From positions 1-6,683 of the forward strand of contig JAOZLQ010000130.1 of assembly GCA_029934755.1 (NCBI GenBank): a stretch of DNA of 6,683 nucleotides, written 5' to 3'. A program made the position numbers and the translations under genes. The notes under the pieces are model-generated. The model searched no databases. It saw nothing but the letters and a program-made list of their open reading frames with translations, and was not told the origin of the DNA. Source of the DNA: Desulfuromusa sp. Its GTDB lineage: Bacteria > Desulfobacterota > Desulfuromonadia > Desulfuromonadales > Geopsychrobacteraceae. Positions 1 through 6,562 of this stretch are shown in pieces. Each line of letters starts with the position of its first letter. Positions within the stretch are counted from its first letter, which is position 1.

Positions 1-43
1 CTTCGAATTCCTGCAAAGTTTCGTTTCTTTCCGGCTGTGTCAC
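1..43 (-). CDS. possible 5' end of a divergent gene (partial, unidentified)
   Basis: Reading leftward from a GTG at 43, fourteen codons stay open to the window edge and give a hydrophilic, glutamate-rich start (MTQPERNETLQEFE if GTG is read as Met). A stop lies in the same frame six codons upstream, so this GTG is the first start candidate. A divergent gene here would share the 44-119 spacer with the helicase gene. There is no convincing Shine-Dalgarno sequence, and the fragment is too short to identify. It may equally be non-coding. Confidence 0.22.
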   Translation of the reverse strand, partial: MTQPERNETLQEFE

Positions 44-105
44 ATGGGATGTGGTGGTTCAAAAACGAAGTTAATTTTCCTTACCCTTTATCCTTCCCAT
101 TCATC

Positions 106-111
106 TATAAT
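106..111 (+). promoter_or_regulatory. perfect -10 hexamer (TATAAT) directly before the helicase gene
   Basis: A consensus TATAAT ends eight bases before the ATG at 120, so transcription would be expected to begin at about 118-120. The -35 region is poor: the best match is TTACCC at 81-86 with a long 19-base spacer. If the hexamer is used, the mRNA would have almost no leader, which fits the absence of any Shine-Dalgarno sequence before ATG 120. Confidence 0.45.
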
Positions 112-119
112 CGCCCGCT

Positions 120-2648
120 ATGTTTAATTATATTTCTCCAGATAGTATTGATCAGCTCCGCTATGCCATCAAGGAAGCGGGCGGCAACGAAGTCTTTGTC
201 CTCGGTCAGACCGATGCTGATCGGCGTATCGTTCAGGTCGAAGTGTTGGCGCGTGGTTCGGAAAGTGCTGTTCCTGCGATTTTACAGACTTGTAGCTATG
301 GCGATGTTGTTATCCATAATCATCCTGGTGGCGATTTGCAACCCTCTGGAGCAGATATTGAGGTTGCTTCACAATTTGGATCTTTGGGGGTTGGTTTTTA
401 TATTATCAACAATGCCGTGGATGAATTGTATCGGGTGGTTGAGGCATTCGCGGAGAAAGATATCCAAAAAATTGACCCGGAGAAAATTGCAGGGTTACTG
501 GGTGTCGATGGAGTGATTTCCGAGAAACTTCCCGAGTATGAAGATCGCCCGGAACAATTACGCATGGCATTTGTGGTTGCCGAGGCTTTCAACAAAGGGC
601 AGATTGCAGTGGTTGAAGCGGGGACGGGAACGGGGAAAAGCCTGGCTTACCTGGTTCCGGCTTTGCTCTGGGCGCGTACCAATCATGAACGGGTGGTTAT
701 CTCGACCCGGACAATCAATCTTCAAGAACAGTTGATTCGTAAAGACCTGCCATTTCTCCAAAGAGCGACCGAGATTGAATTTCACGCGGTGCTGGTTAAG
801 GGGCGCAGTAATTATTTCTGTCGGCGCCGGGGTGAAATGGCTGGGCGTGAATTGGGGCTGTTTGATCAGCAGCAGGTCGAAGAATTACAACAGATTATCC
901 AATGGGCTGAAGCAACAAAAGATGGCTCAAAGGAGGATCTCTCTTTTATTCCCAGTTATCAGGCCTGGGAGGAAGTTCGTTGTGAGGCGGATCAGTGTGC
1001 TCGAGTGCGCTGCCAGTATTACAGCCGCTGCTTTTTCCATAAAGCGCGACGACGGGCAGCACGTGCCGATATTCTGGTGGTCAACCACTCTCTGCTGCTT
1101 TCCGATCTGGCACTGCGTCTGGAGACCGACAATTATTCGGCAACGGCAGTTTTGCCCCCCTTTGAGCGGGTGATTCTGGATGAGGCTCATCATCTTGAAG
1201 ATGTTGCCACTAGTCATTTCTCTTCGCAACTGACCCGGTTTACTTTTTCACGGGTACTCAACCGCTTACGTCATCCCCGGAAACTGAATCAAGGGTTACT
1301 GCCACGACTGCTCGATCAATTGTCACAAAAACTGCCAGATTCAATGGATGAGCTCTATCGAACCCTGCATGGAGAGATAGAATCGTTATTGATAAAACGA
1401 CAACAATTGTTTGATCTGGCGCTGGATGAATTACAAAGTATTGCTGAAGAACTTCCCGAGGCTCTCGGTAAGAAAGTTAGTTCCAAGTTTGAGCTGAAGC
1501 ATCGGATCCTTCCCGAATTTATGCAAACACCCGTCTGGCAACAGCTTTGCGAACGGGTTGAGCGTTTAAGGGTTGGTAGTGCTGAATTGTCGCAAGGGAT
1601 TGCCGGATTGTTACGGGCAACCGAGGCTTTACCGGATCTTGTTGCTGAAAAAGTGAACTCATCATTGGTCGATTTGCGAGGTATTGGCGGTCGATTGGAC
1701 GGGATTGCCGCCGATCTGGGTTCTTTTCAAGCGGTGGCAAAAAACAGCTGTGTCTGGATTGAGATCCGTGAAGGTCGAATTGGACGTAAACCCGGGTTGA
1801 TTACCAGCCTCTGTCAGGCTCCATTGGAAGTCGCTGAAAGTCTCAATCAAGCTCTCTACCAACGCTTCCGTAGTTTGATTATGACCAGTGCCACCTTGAC
1901 CGTTGCGGGAGCTTTTGGTTATTTCCACTCTCGAGTCGGTCTTGATCGAGTTGAACCGAATCGACTGGTTGAACTGTCGCTCGACTCCCCTTTCGATTAT
2001 CAGCACCAGGCCCTGGTTGCCGTGCCGACCGATCTGCCAGAACCGGGGAAGCCTGGATTTGCCGAAGCGGTTCGGGATGCTGTAGAAAAAGCACTTCTTT
2101 GCAGTCAGGGGCGCAGTTTTGTTCTGTTTACTTCCTACTCATTACTTCGTCAGGTGCACGAGGAGTTATCTCCGGTTCTTGAAGCACAACACTTGCGTTG
2201 CTTGCGGCAGGGGGAGGAAAGCCGACACCAATTGTTGAAGCGTTTTGCCGAGGATGAAAGCAGTATTCTTTTTGGTACCGATTCCTTTTGGGAGGGGGTC
2301 GATGTCCCGGGACGTTCACTAGAACAGGTGATTATTGCCCGTTTACCGTTTCGGGTGCCGACTGAGCCGGTTCTGGAAGCTCGTTCTCAGGCGATAGAGC
2401 AGCGCGGAGGAGATCCATTTATGGAATACACGGTGCCGCAAGCGGTGATCCGCTTCAAGCAGGGTTTCGGACGATTGATCCGTCATCGCAATGATCGGGG
2501 CGTGGTTTTGATTCTGGACACACGTGTGGTAAAAAGAGGTTACGGACGGATGTTTCTACGCTCACTTCCCCCTGCTCGGGTCGTACGTGGGAGTAGTGAT
2601 GAGGTTTTTACCGAGGTTGGACGATTTTTTATCGATGGCTATTCATAA
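120..2648 (+). CDS. dinG: DinG/XPD-family iron-sulfur DNA helicase with N-terminal JAMM (RadC-like) domain
   Basis: This 842-residue protein is an SF2 ATP-dependent helicase of the DinG/XPD group, expected to unwind DNA 5'-3' in the cytoplasm during repair. Residues 1-110 form a JAMM/MPN-like domain with Glu24 and a full HxHx7Sx2D signature (His66, His68, Ser76, Asp79). The helicase follows: a Q-like motif near 143-146, Walker A GTGTGKS (Lys173), an iron-sulfur cysteine set (Cys234, Cys293, Cys298, Cys304, with the 5- and 6-residue spacing of E. coli DinG), a DEAH box at 353-356, TSATL at 589-593, GTDSFWEGVD from 719, and motif VI QGFGRLIR at 781-788. All core motifs are intact. E. coli DinG lacks the N-terminal domain, and Bacillus-type DinG has an exonuclease there instead. 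ATG 120 is the only plausible start, because an in-frame stop at 108-110 leaves no earlier candidate. It lacks a Shine-Dalgarno sequence. It is the first gene of a likely three-gene operon. The helicase assignment is firm; the role of the JAMM domain is unknown. Confidence 0.93.
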   Translation: MFNYISPDSIDQLRYAIKEAGGNEVFVLGQTDADRRIVQVEVLARGSESAVPAILQTCSYGDVVIHNHPGGDLQPSGADIEVASQFGSLGVGFYIINNAVDELYRVVEAFAEKDIQKIDPEKIAGLLGVDGVISEKLPEYEDRPEQLRMAFVVAEAFNKGQIAVVEAGTGTGKSLAYLVPALLWARTNHERVVISTRTINLQEQLIRKDLPFLQRATEIEFHAVLVKGRSNYFCRRRGEMAGRELGLFDQQQVEELQQIIQWAEATKDGSKEDLSFIPSYQAWEEVRCEADQCARVRCQYYSRCFFHKARRRAARADILVVNHSLLLSDLALRLETDNYSATAVLPPFERVILDEAHHLEDVATSHFSSQLTRFTFSRVLNRLRHPRKLNQGLLPRLLDQLSQKLPDSMDELYRTLHGEIESLLIKRQQLFDLALDELQSIAEELPEALGKKVSSKFELKHRILPEFMQTPVWQQLCERVERLRVGSAELSQGIAGLLRATEALPDLVAEKVNSSLVDLRGIGGRLDGIAADLGSFQAVAKNSCVWIEIREGRIGRKPGLITSLCQAPLEVAESLNQALYQRFRSLIMTSATLTVAGAFGYFHSRVGLDRVEPNRLVELSLDSPFDYQHQALVAVPTDLPEPGKPGFAEAVRDAVEKALLCSQGRSFVLFTSYSLLRQVHEELSPVLEAQHLRCLRQGEESRHQLLKRFAEDESSILFGTDSFWEGVDVPGRSLEQVIIARLPFRVPTEPVLEARSQAIEQRGGDPFMEYTVPQAVIRFKQGFGRLIRHRNDRGVVLILDTRVVKRGYGRMFLRSLPPARVVRGSSDEVFTEVGRFFIDGYS

Positions 2649-2668
2649 CAAGTCATAAGAGGATGTAG

Positions 2669-3286
2669 ATGAAAATATTTATGAAATTGAGTATTGCCCT
2701 GTTATTACTTCTGTCGCTGATTTCCTGTAATAATAGTGATAAGGTTTTGACTTCATTGCGCCCCAACGATGTCATTCTGGCATTTGGTGATAGTTTGACT
2801 TCAGGTGTCGGAACCCGACCAGAGTCAAACTATCCTACCCAGTTGAGTAGTTTTCTTGGTCGTAAGGTTATCAATGCCGGAGTTCCGGGAGAGATCAGTG
2901 CTGAGGGAGCCAGACGTTTACCGGGCTTGCTTGATCAACTTAGACCTGAACTGTTGATTCTCTGTCATGGTGGCAACGATATCTTGCAGAAGCTAAATTT
3001 AGAGGAATTGCGTGCCAATTTACGGCGTATGTACGAGGCGGCAAATCAGCGTGATATTGAGGTGATTGTGATTGCCGTCCCCCAGCTTGGCTTGGGTCTC
3101 GAAGACGTTAAACTCTATCGGGAATTGACCGACGAATTGCAAATTCCTCTATTATCGGAGGTTCTCGGAACACTCCTGGCGGATAATCAATATAAAAGTG
3201 ATTTAACTCATCTCAATGGTCAGGGTTATCGGAAGCTGGCAGAAGCGGTTGCTGATCTTTTAGCTGCAAATGGGGCACTGCGTTAG
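2669..3286 (+). CDS. SGNH/GDSL-family hydrolase, predicted lipoprotein (TesA/arylesterase-like)
   Basis: This 205-residue protein is a predicted serine esterase or lipase-type hydrolase anchored in the envelope. A basic N-terminus and leucine-rich segment lead to a lipobox LISC, with Cys20 as the lipidated residue. The SGNH blocks are all present: GDSL with nucleophile Ser42, Gly71 (NAGVPGE), GGND with Asn103, and the C-terminal DLTH with Asp178 and His181. Size and layout match E. coli TesA-like thioesterase/arylesterase proteins, but the natural substrate cannot be read from the sequence. AGAGGA at 2658-2663 lies five bases before ATG 2669, supporting that start; Met5 is a weaker alternative. 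The gene begins 20 bases after the helicase stop and ends 26 bases before radC, so co-transcription is likely. An exported esterase between two DNA-associated genes is an odd neighbour, and no functional link is evident. Confidence 0.9.
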   Translation: MKIFMKLSIALLLLLSLISCNNSDKVLTSLRPNDVILAFGDSLTSGVGTRPESNYPTQLSSFLGRKVINAGVPGEISAEGARRLPGLLDQLRPELLILCHGGNDILQKLNLEELRANLRRMYEAANQRDIEVIVIAVPQLGLGLEDVKLYRELTDELQIPLLSEVLGTLLADNQYKSDLTHLNGQGYRKLAEAVADLLAANGALR

Positions 3287-3312
3287 TCAGAATTAAATAT
3301 TAGGAGGGGGAT

Positions 3313-3996
3313 ATGCGCCGGATCAAAGATTGGCCTGCGGACGAGCGTCCACGGGAAAAATTACTCGCGTCTGGAGCTGATAAGCTGACCGATGCTGAAC
3401 TGCTGGCACTGATTATCCGTACCGGCGATTCATCCAGTAAAAATAGTGCTGTCGATTTAGCTCGCAGTTTGTTGAGTCGCTTTGGATCGTTACGACAACT
3501 AGCGGCTGCCAGCATCAATGAACTTTGTGAGCAAGCAGGTATCGGCCCAGCCAAGGCGGCTGAAATTCAGGCGCTATTCCAGATTGCTCGCCGTTTTGCC
3601 GATAACCGACTACAACCTGGGCAAACCTATCGCTCCTCTCAAGATGCCTTCGACCATCTCCATGAACGTCTCTGTGATTACCGTAAAGAAGTTTTTCTCG
3701 CCTTGCTTCTTGATGCCAAAAACCGCTTGATTAAAGAAGTGCAAATATCCGAGGGGAGTCTCAGTGCCAGCATTGTCCATCCCCGTGAAGTATTTGCTCC
3801 GGTTCTGCGAGAATCGGCTGCTGCTGTTTTGTTTGTCCACAACCACCCCTCCGGTGACCCGACTCCCAGCCGAGAAGATATTGAAATTACCAAACGTCTT
3901 AAAGAGGTTGGTGATCTGATGGGAGTGCGAGTTTTAGATCACATCATTATTGGTAATGGGGAGTATGTCAGTTTGGCGGACCGGGGATTGCTGTAA
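3313..3996 (+). CDS. radC: RadC family protein (JAMM/MPN+ domain, UPF0758)
   Basis: This 227-residue protein has the usual RadC length and architecture. Residues 1-100 are the helical N-terminal part, starting with the typical KDWPADERPREKLL stretch and containing a helix-hairpin-helix-like AGIGPAKAAEI at 75-85. Residues 101-227 are the JAMM domain, with Glu126, His176, His178, Ser186 and Asp189 forming the presumed zinc site (HNHPSGDPTPSRED). A very strong ribosome site, AGGAGG at 3302-3307, lies five bases upstream of the ATG. The name comes from an E. coli radiation-sensitive mutation later traced to recG, so a direct repair role for RadC is not established. Its biochemical activity is unknown; metal-dependent peptidase or nuclease roles have been suggested from the fold. 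It is the last gene of the likely operon, and its JAMM domain resembles the one fused to the helicase two genes upstream. Confidence 0.96.
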   Translation: MRRIKDWPADERPREKLLASGADKLTDAELLALIIRTGDSSSKNSAVDLARSLLSRFGSLRQLAAASINELCEQAGIGPAKAAEIQALFQIARRFADNRLQPGQTYRSSQDAFDHLHERLCDYRKEVFLALLLDAKNRLIKEVQISEGSLSASIVHPREVFAPVLRESAAAVLFVHNHPSGDPTPSREDIEITKRLKEVGDLMGVRVLDHIIIGNGEYVSLADRGLL

Positions 3997-4011
3997 TATC
4001 CGGCAACGCTC

Positions 4012-4040
4012 AATACCTGATATAAATTATCAGATATTTT
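4012..4040 (+). terminator. possible weak Rho-independent terminator after radC
   Basis: CTGATA (4017-4022) and TATCAG (4028-4033) form a perfect six-base stem around a five-base loop. The stem extends past one mismatch by four A-T pairs to 4012-4038. Only a short T run follows. It is correctly placed sixteen bases after the radC stop, but it is AT-rich and so weak. It may instead be a palindromic operator. Confidence 0.35.
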
Positions 4041-4051
4041 CCTTAACCTTC

Positions 4052-4079
4052 TTGACTATTCCAAAAATGGAGATAAATT
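4052..4079 (+). promoter_or_regulatory. candidate upstream promoter (TTGACT / TAAATT)
   Basis: TTGACT at 4052-4057 matches the -35 consensus in five of six bases. TAAATT at 4074-4079 matches the -10 in four of six, with a 16-base spacer. Transcription would start near 4086 and give a leader of about 100 bases before ATG 4187 that includes most of the hairpin at 4091-4114. This is a consensus match only. Confidence 0.28.
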
Positions 4080-4090
4080 TTAATGAAGCC

Positions 4091-4121
4091 GACACCTTTT
4101 CTGCCACAGGTGTTTGTTTTT
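4091..4121 (+). terminator. hairpin followed by T-rich tract: terminator or leader attenuator
   Basis: ACACCT (4092-4097) pairs perfectly with AGGTGT (4108-4113), plus a possible G-U pair at 4091/4114, around a ten-base loop. The T-rich stretch TTTGTTTTT follows immediately to 4121. It could be the true end of the radC operon. If the promoter at 4052-4079 is used, it would sit in the leader of the barrel gene and could act as an attenuator. The large loop makes it only moderately convincing. Confidence 0.35.
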
Positions 4122-4141
4122 GATATTTTGAATTTTATGAT
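4114..4141 (+). promoter_or_regulatory. candidate promoter for the Ig/barrel protein gene
   Basis: TATGAT at 4136-4141 matches the -10 consensus in five of six bases. TTGTTT at 4114-4119 gives a partial -35 with a 16-base spacer. Transcription would start near 4148, downstream of both hairpins, and leave a leader of about 40 bases with the ribosome site at 4176-4181. This layout is the simplest explanation of the spacer but rests on consensus matching only. Confidence 0.35.
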
Positions 4142-4175
4142 GCACTGCCACAAAATTGTATTATTGCTGATGTCC

Positions 4176-4181
4176 GGGAGG
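4176..4181 (+). promoter_or_regulatory. Shine-Dalgarno sequence deciding start at 4187
   Basis: GGGAGG ends five bases before ATG 4187. The competing ATG at 4265, which would begin a more ordinary signal peptide, has no comparable purine-rich site upstream. The ribosome site therefore favours 4187. Confidence 0.6.
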
Positions 4182-4186
4182 CTGGA

Positions 4187-6535
4187 ATGGCGATTTTTGC
4201 GTGGGCAGTTCATTCTCTGGTTGTTGTTGCTCTTCTTCCGCTGAAAATTACTCAGCCCTGCCATATGTGGAGAGCTTGTAGATCATTCTTTTATTTAGTA
4301 TTTTTGATGTTTTTGTTGACCCCCTGCCTGGGAATGGCTGCTGAAAATATTACCGTTGTCTCTCCCCAGAAAAGCCATGTCGCTGGTCAGCCGATCCTAT
4401 TCCATATTCAACCCCATGAACTTTTACTGACCCAGAAAGCAGTTGTCTATTATCGGGGAATCGGGGTCAGTGTTTATCGTAAAATTGATATGACGTCTGA
4501 AACCCCGGTGGACTTTATCGCAAACCTTAGCGGTATGAAGGCATTTCCACCGGGGATTGAGTTCTTTTTTGTTGTAACTGACGATAAGGATCAGGTCTTT
4601 ACCTATCCGCAAGACGACCCCAAGAAACACCCTTATCGGTTAGAGATCAATCTGGACAAAAATCACCCGCAGTTGTTGAAACATTCCCCTGCTGCCGGGG
4701 TCACCATCACGACCACAAATCCCGATATCGTACTTGAATTTACCGATCATGAAAGTTTTGTCCATCCGGAAACGGTTCGTTTTATTGTCGATGAGATAGA
4801 TGTGACATCCCTTTGTAAAATTACCCGAACGACACTTGATTATAGCCCTGCTCGACCACTCTCTCCCGGCAGTCACAGTATGGCGGTTGAAATGTCTGAC
4901 ATTAGCGGTAACCGCATGCCCCCCGTGCAGTCGATCTTTATTGTCGCCTCACCAGCCCCGGTAGCAGATAAGAGCCCTGTGGCTGATGCCGTGTCGGCTG
5001 AAGTGAATATCAGTGGTGAATTTCGACATGAAATTGCTGCAAAAAATGATTCTGATACAAATTGGCGTTTTCAAAGTGCCCTGACGATGAGGACTCAGGC
5101 ACAGAAAGATCAATTCAAAGTCTCACTGGATGCGAGTGCCAACTATATTGACGAAGATGCTCCCGGCCCTGACGGTGAAAATTTCAATCTCGATAATTTT
5201 TTGCTGCAGCTCGAATACGGTAAACAGTTGCTGGCTTTGGGGGATGTCTCTGTTGAGGGGACGGAGTTGATTTCACACAGTATCTCTCGACGTGGCAGCC
5301 GTCTGGCTCTTAACCTGGCCGATACCCGGATCGAAGCTTTTGCGCTGCGAAGTAATTATATCACCGGCTATAAAGAAGGTCTTGGGCTCAGTGACTCTGA
5401 TCAAATGCTGACCGGTGGCTTTGTTGAAAAAGATCTTCTGAAAGATAAAAAGCTGACTCTCAAAGCGACTTATGTGAGCGGGCGCAATGAACGTCCGGAA
5501 GATTACAATGCCAGTTCCCTGACGGCAGGAACCGAAGGGAGTATTTATAGTCTGTTGCTCAAGAGTCGCTTGTTTGATGAAAAACTCGATTTTGAAGGGG
5601 AATACGCCGGTAGTCAATTTGACAGCGATTTGTCTGATGATGTGGGCGAAAAATCAGACAGCGCCTGGCGGGCAAAATTGTCGGGACGGTATGAAAAACT
5701 GGATGGCAGCGTCGGCTACCGCTATCTGGGAACCGACTTCAGAAGTATCGTCAACTCTACCGGAGCCAATGGTCGTGAAGAATATACTGTTGGCGGTGGA
5801 ATCCGCTTTGCCACTTCATCATTACGTTTCACCGGGTTTCATAACCAGGACAATGTCGATAATGATCCTCTTTTTCCGGTGATGAAAAATACCACCGCCA
5901 GCCTCAATTATAATCTGTTTATCACCGATTGGCCTTCGATCTACTTCAACTGCACCCAGAGTGTACTGCGCAGCAGTGATGAACCCGCCGGTTTTACGCC
6001 GATGGAAAACCACATCACCACGCTCGGTGGCGGCTTATCTCTCTCCAAAAATCGCTGGCATCTGTCGCCTAATTATACCTACACCACTTTTGATGACCGT
6101 GGTGAAACCAGCAATAACGATTCCCGAACCCATGTTGCCTCTCTGTCTGCTGGTTACCGGCCAACCGATTTTTCATCAATTAATCCCTTTGTGACTTACG
6201 TCAACAGTAAAACCGATGCCAGCGGTGTGACGATAGAAACTTGGCAGGGGGCGTTGAGCGGGTTTGTATCGTTGTTTGAAAATGAACTCAACCTCAATGC
6301 CACGTTGTCGGCACTTGATACCCAATCAAGTGATGGTGCCAGTCATACCAATACTTACAGTGCTGTGGCTCAATTAAATTGGCAGGTACAGAAATATCTG
6401 CTCAAAAAAGGGCGGCAGACATTTTCCATTCGTGGACAATATTCACGGACCGAAGATCATATTCGTGATAGCTCGGCTGATGACTATGCCATTTACGGGG
6501 TGATCAGTTTTGGGATTCCTATAAAGCTTCTTTAG
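4187..6535 (+). CDS. exported protein with two Ig-like domains and C-terminal outer-membrane beta-barrel-like region
   Basis: I do not recognise a named family for this 782-residue protein. Met27 begins a clear Sec signal (basic WRACR, hydrophobic core 34-48, likely cleavage after GMA at 49-51). Residues 1-26 form an extra hydrophobic segment if the well-supported start at 4187 is correct. Residues about 53-154 look like an Ig/FN3-type sandwich with a VYYRGIG strand. Residues about 162-255 are a second Ig-like domain with the bacterial pattern SPAAG...VDEIDVTS...DYSPARPLSPGSH...DISGN. A Pro/Ala/Val linker follows. From about 273 to the end, alternating polar and hydrophobic strands with Asn/Asp/Ser-rich turns suggest a beta-barrel, including a LGDV...RRGSR element at 351-372. 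The last residues (FGIPIKLL) do not end in the phenylalanine common in outer-membrane proteins. It is probably an outer-membrane protein whose Ig domains lie in the periplasm. A following secreted gene suggests an operon. Transport, adhesion or export roles are all possible. Confidence 0.85.
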   Translation: MAIFAWAVHSLVVVALLPLKITQPCHMWRACRSFFYLVFLMFLLTPCLGMAAENITVVSPQKSHVAGQPILFHIQPHELLLTQKAVVYYRGIGVSVYRKIDMTSETPVDFIANLSGMKAFPPGIEFFFVVTDDKDQVFTYPQDDPKKHPYRLEINLDKNHPQLLKHSPAAGVTITTTNPDIVLEFTDHESFVHPETVRFIVDEIDVTSLCKITRTTLDYSPARPLSPGSHSMAVEMSDISGNRMPPVQSIFIVASPAPVADKSPVADAVSAEVNISGEFRHEIAAKNDSDTNWRFQSALTMRTQAQKDQFKVSLDASANYIDEDAPGPDGENFNLDNFLLQLEYGKQLLALGDVSVEGTELISHSISRRGSRLALNLADTRIEAFALRSNYITGYKEGLGLSDSDQMLTGGFVEKDLLKDKKLTLKATYVSGRNERPEDYNASSLTAGTEGSIYSLLLKSRLFDEKLDFEGEYAGSQFDSDLSDDVGEKSDSAWRAKLSGRYEKLDGSVGYRYLGTDFRSIVNSTGANGREEYTVGGGIRFATSSLRFTGFHNQDNVDNDPLFPVMKNTTASLNYNLFITDWPSIYFNCTQSVLRSSDEPAGFTPMENHITTLGGGLSLSKNRWHLSPNYTYTTFDDRGETSNNDSRTHVASLSAGYRPTDFSSINPFVTYVNSKTDASGVTIETWQGALSGFVSLFENELNLNATLSALDTQSSDGASHTNTYSAVAQLNWQVQKYLLKKGRQTFSIRGQYSRTEDHIRDSSADDYAIYGVISFGIPIKLL

Positions 6536-6562
6536 CGTGGCTACTTAGCGAGGTCGGACAAA

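Noticed and set aside
1..119. LexA/SOS operator upstream of the helicase gene
   Set aside because: E. coli dinG is LexA-regulated, so I looked for CTGT-N8-ACAG and for a GGTT...ACC type box. Only half-matches (CTGT at 35, GGTT near 56) are present, with no proper second half.
37..516. 159-residue plus-strand reading frame overlapping the start of the helicase gene
   Set aside because: It has no recognisable domain and overlaps the JAMM domain frame, whose active-site motif is intact. It is a shadow frame.
1662..2006. 114-residue minus-strand reading frame inside the helicase gene
   Set aside because: It lies wholly antisense to conserved helicase sequence and shows no domain, signal or ribosome site. 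It is a shadow frame.
3977..3992. Sigma-54-like GG-N10-GC element at the end of radC
   Set aside because: GG at 3978 and TTGC at 3988-3991 have the right spacing, but the -24 part is poor (CGGACC). It lies within radC codons and is about 195 bases from the next start.
4101..4152. Direct repeat CTGCCACA at 4101-4108 and 4145-4152
   Set aside because: There are only two copies of eight bases, 44 apart, without symmetry. This is too little to call an operator.
3997..4186. Cyclic-di-GMP (GEMM) or other riboswitch in the spacer
   Set aside because: Such elements are common in this kind of organism, but I could not find the conserved GEMM core. Only simple hairpins are seen.
5273..5617. 114-residue minus-strand reading frame inside the barrel gene
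   Set aside because: It is antisense to the barrel region and has no recognisable features. It is a shadow frame.
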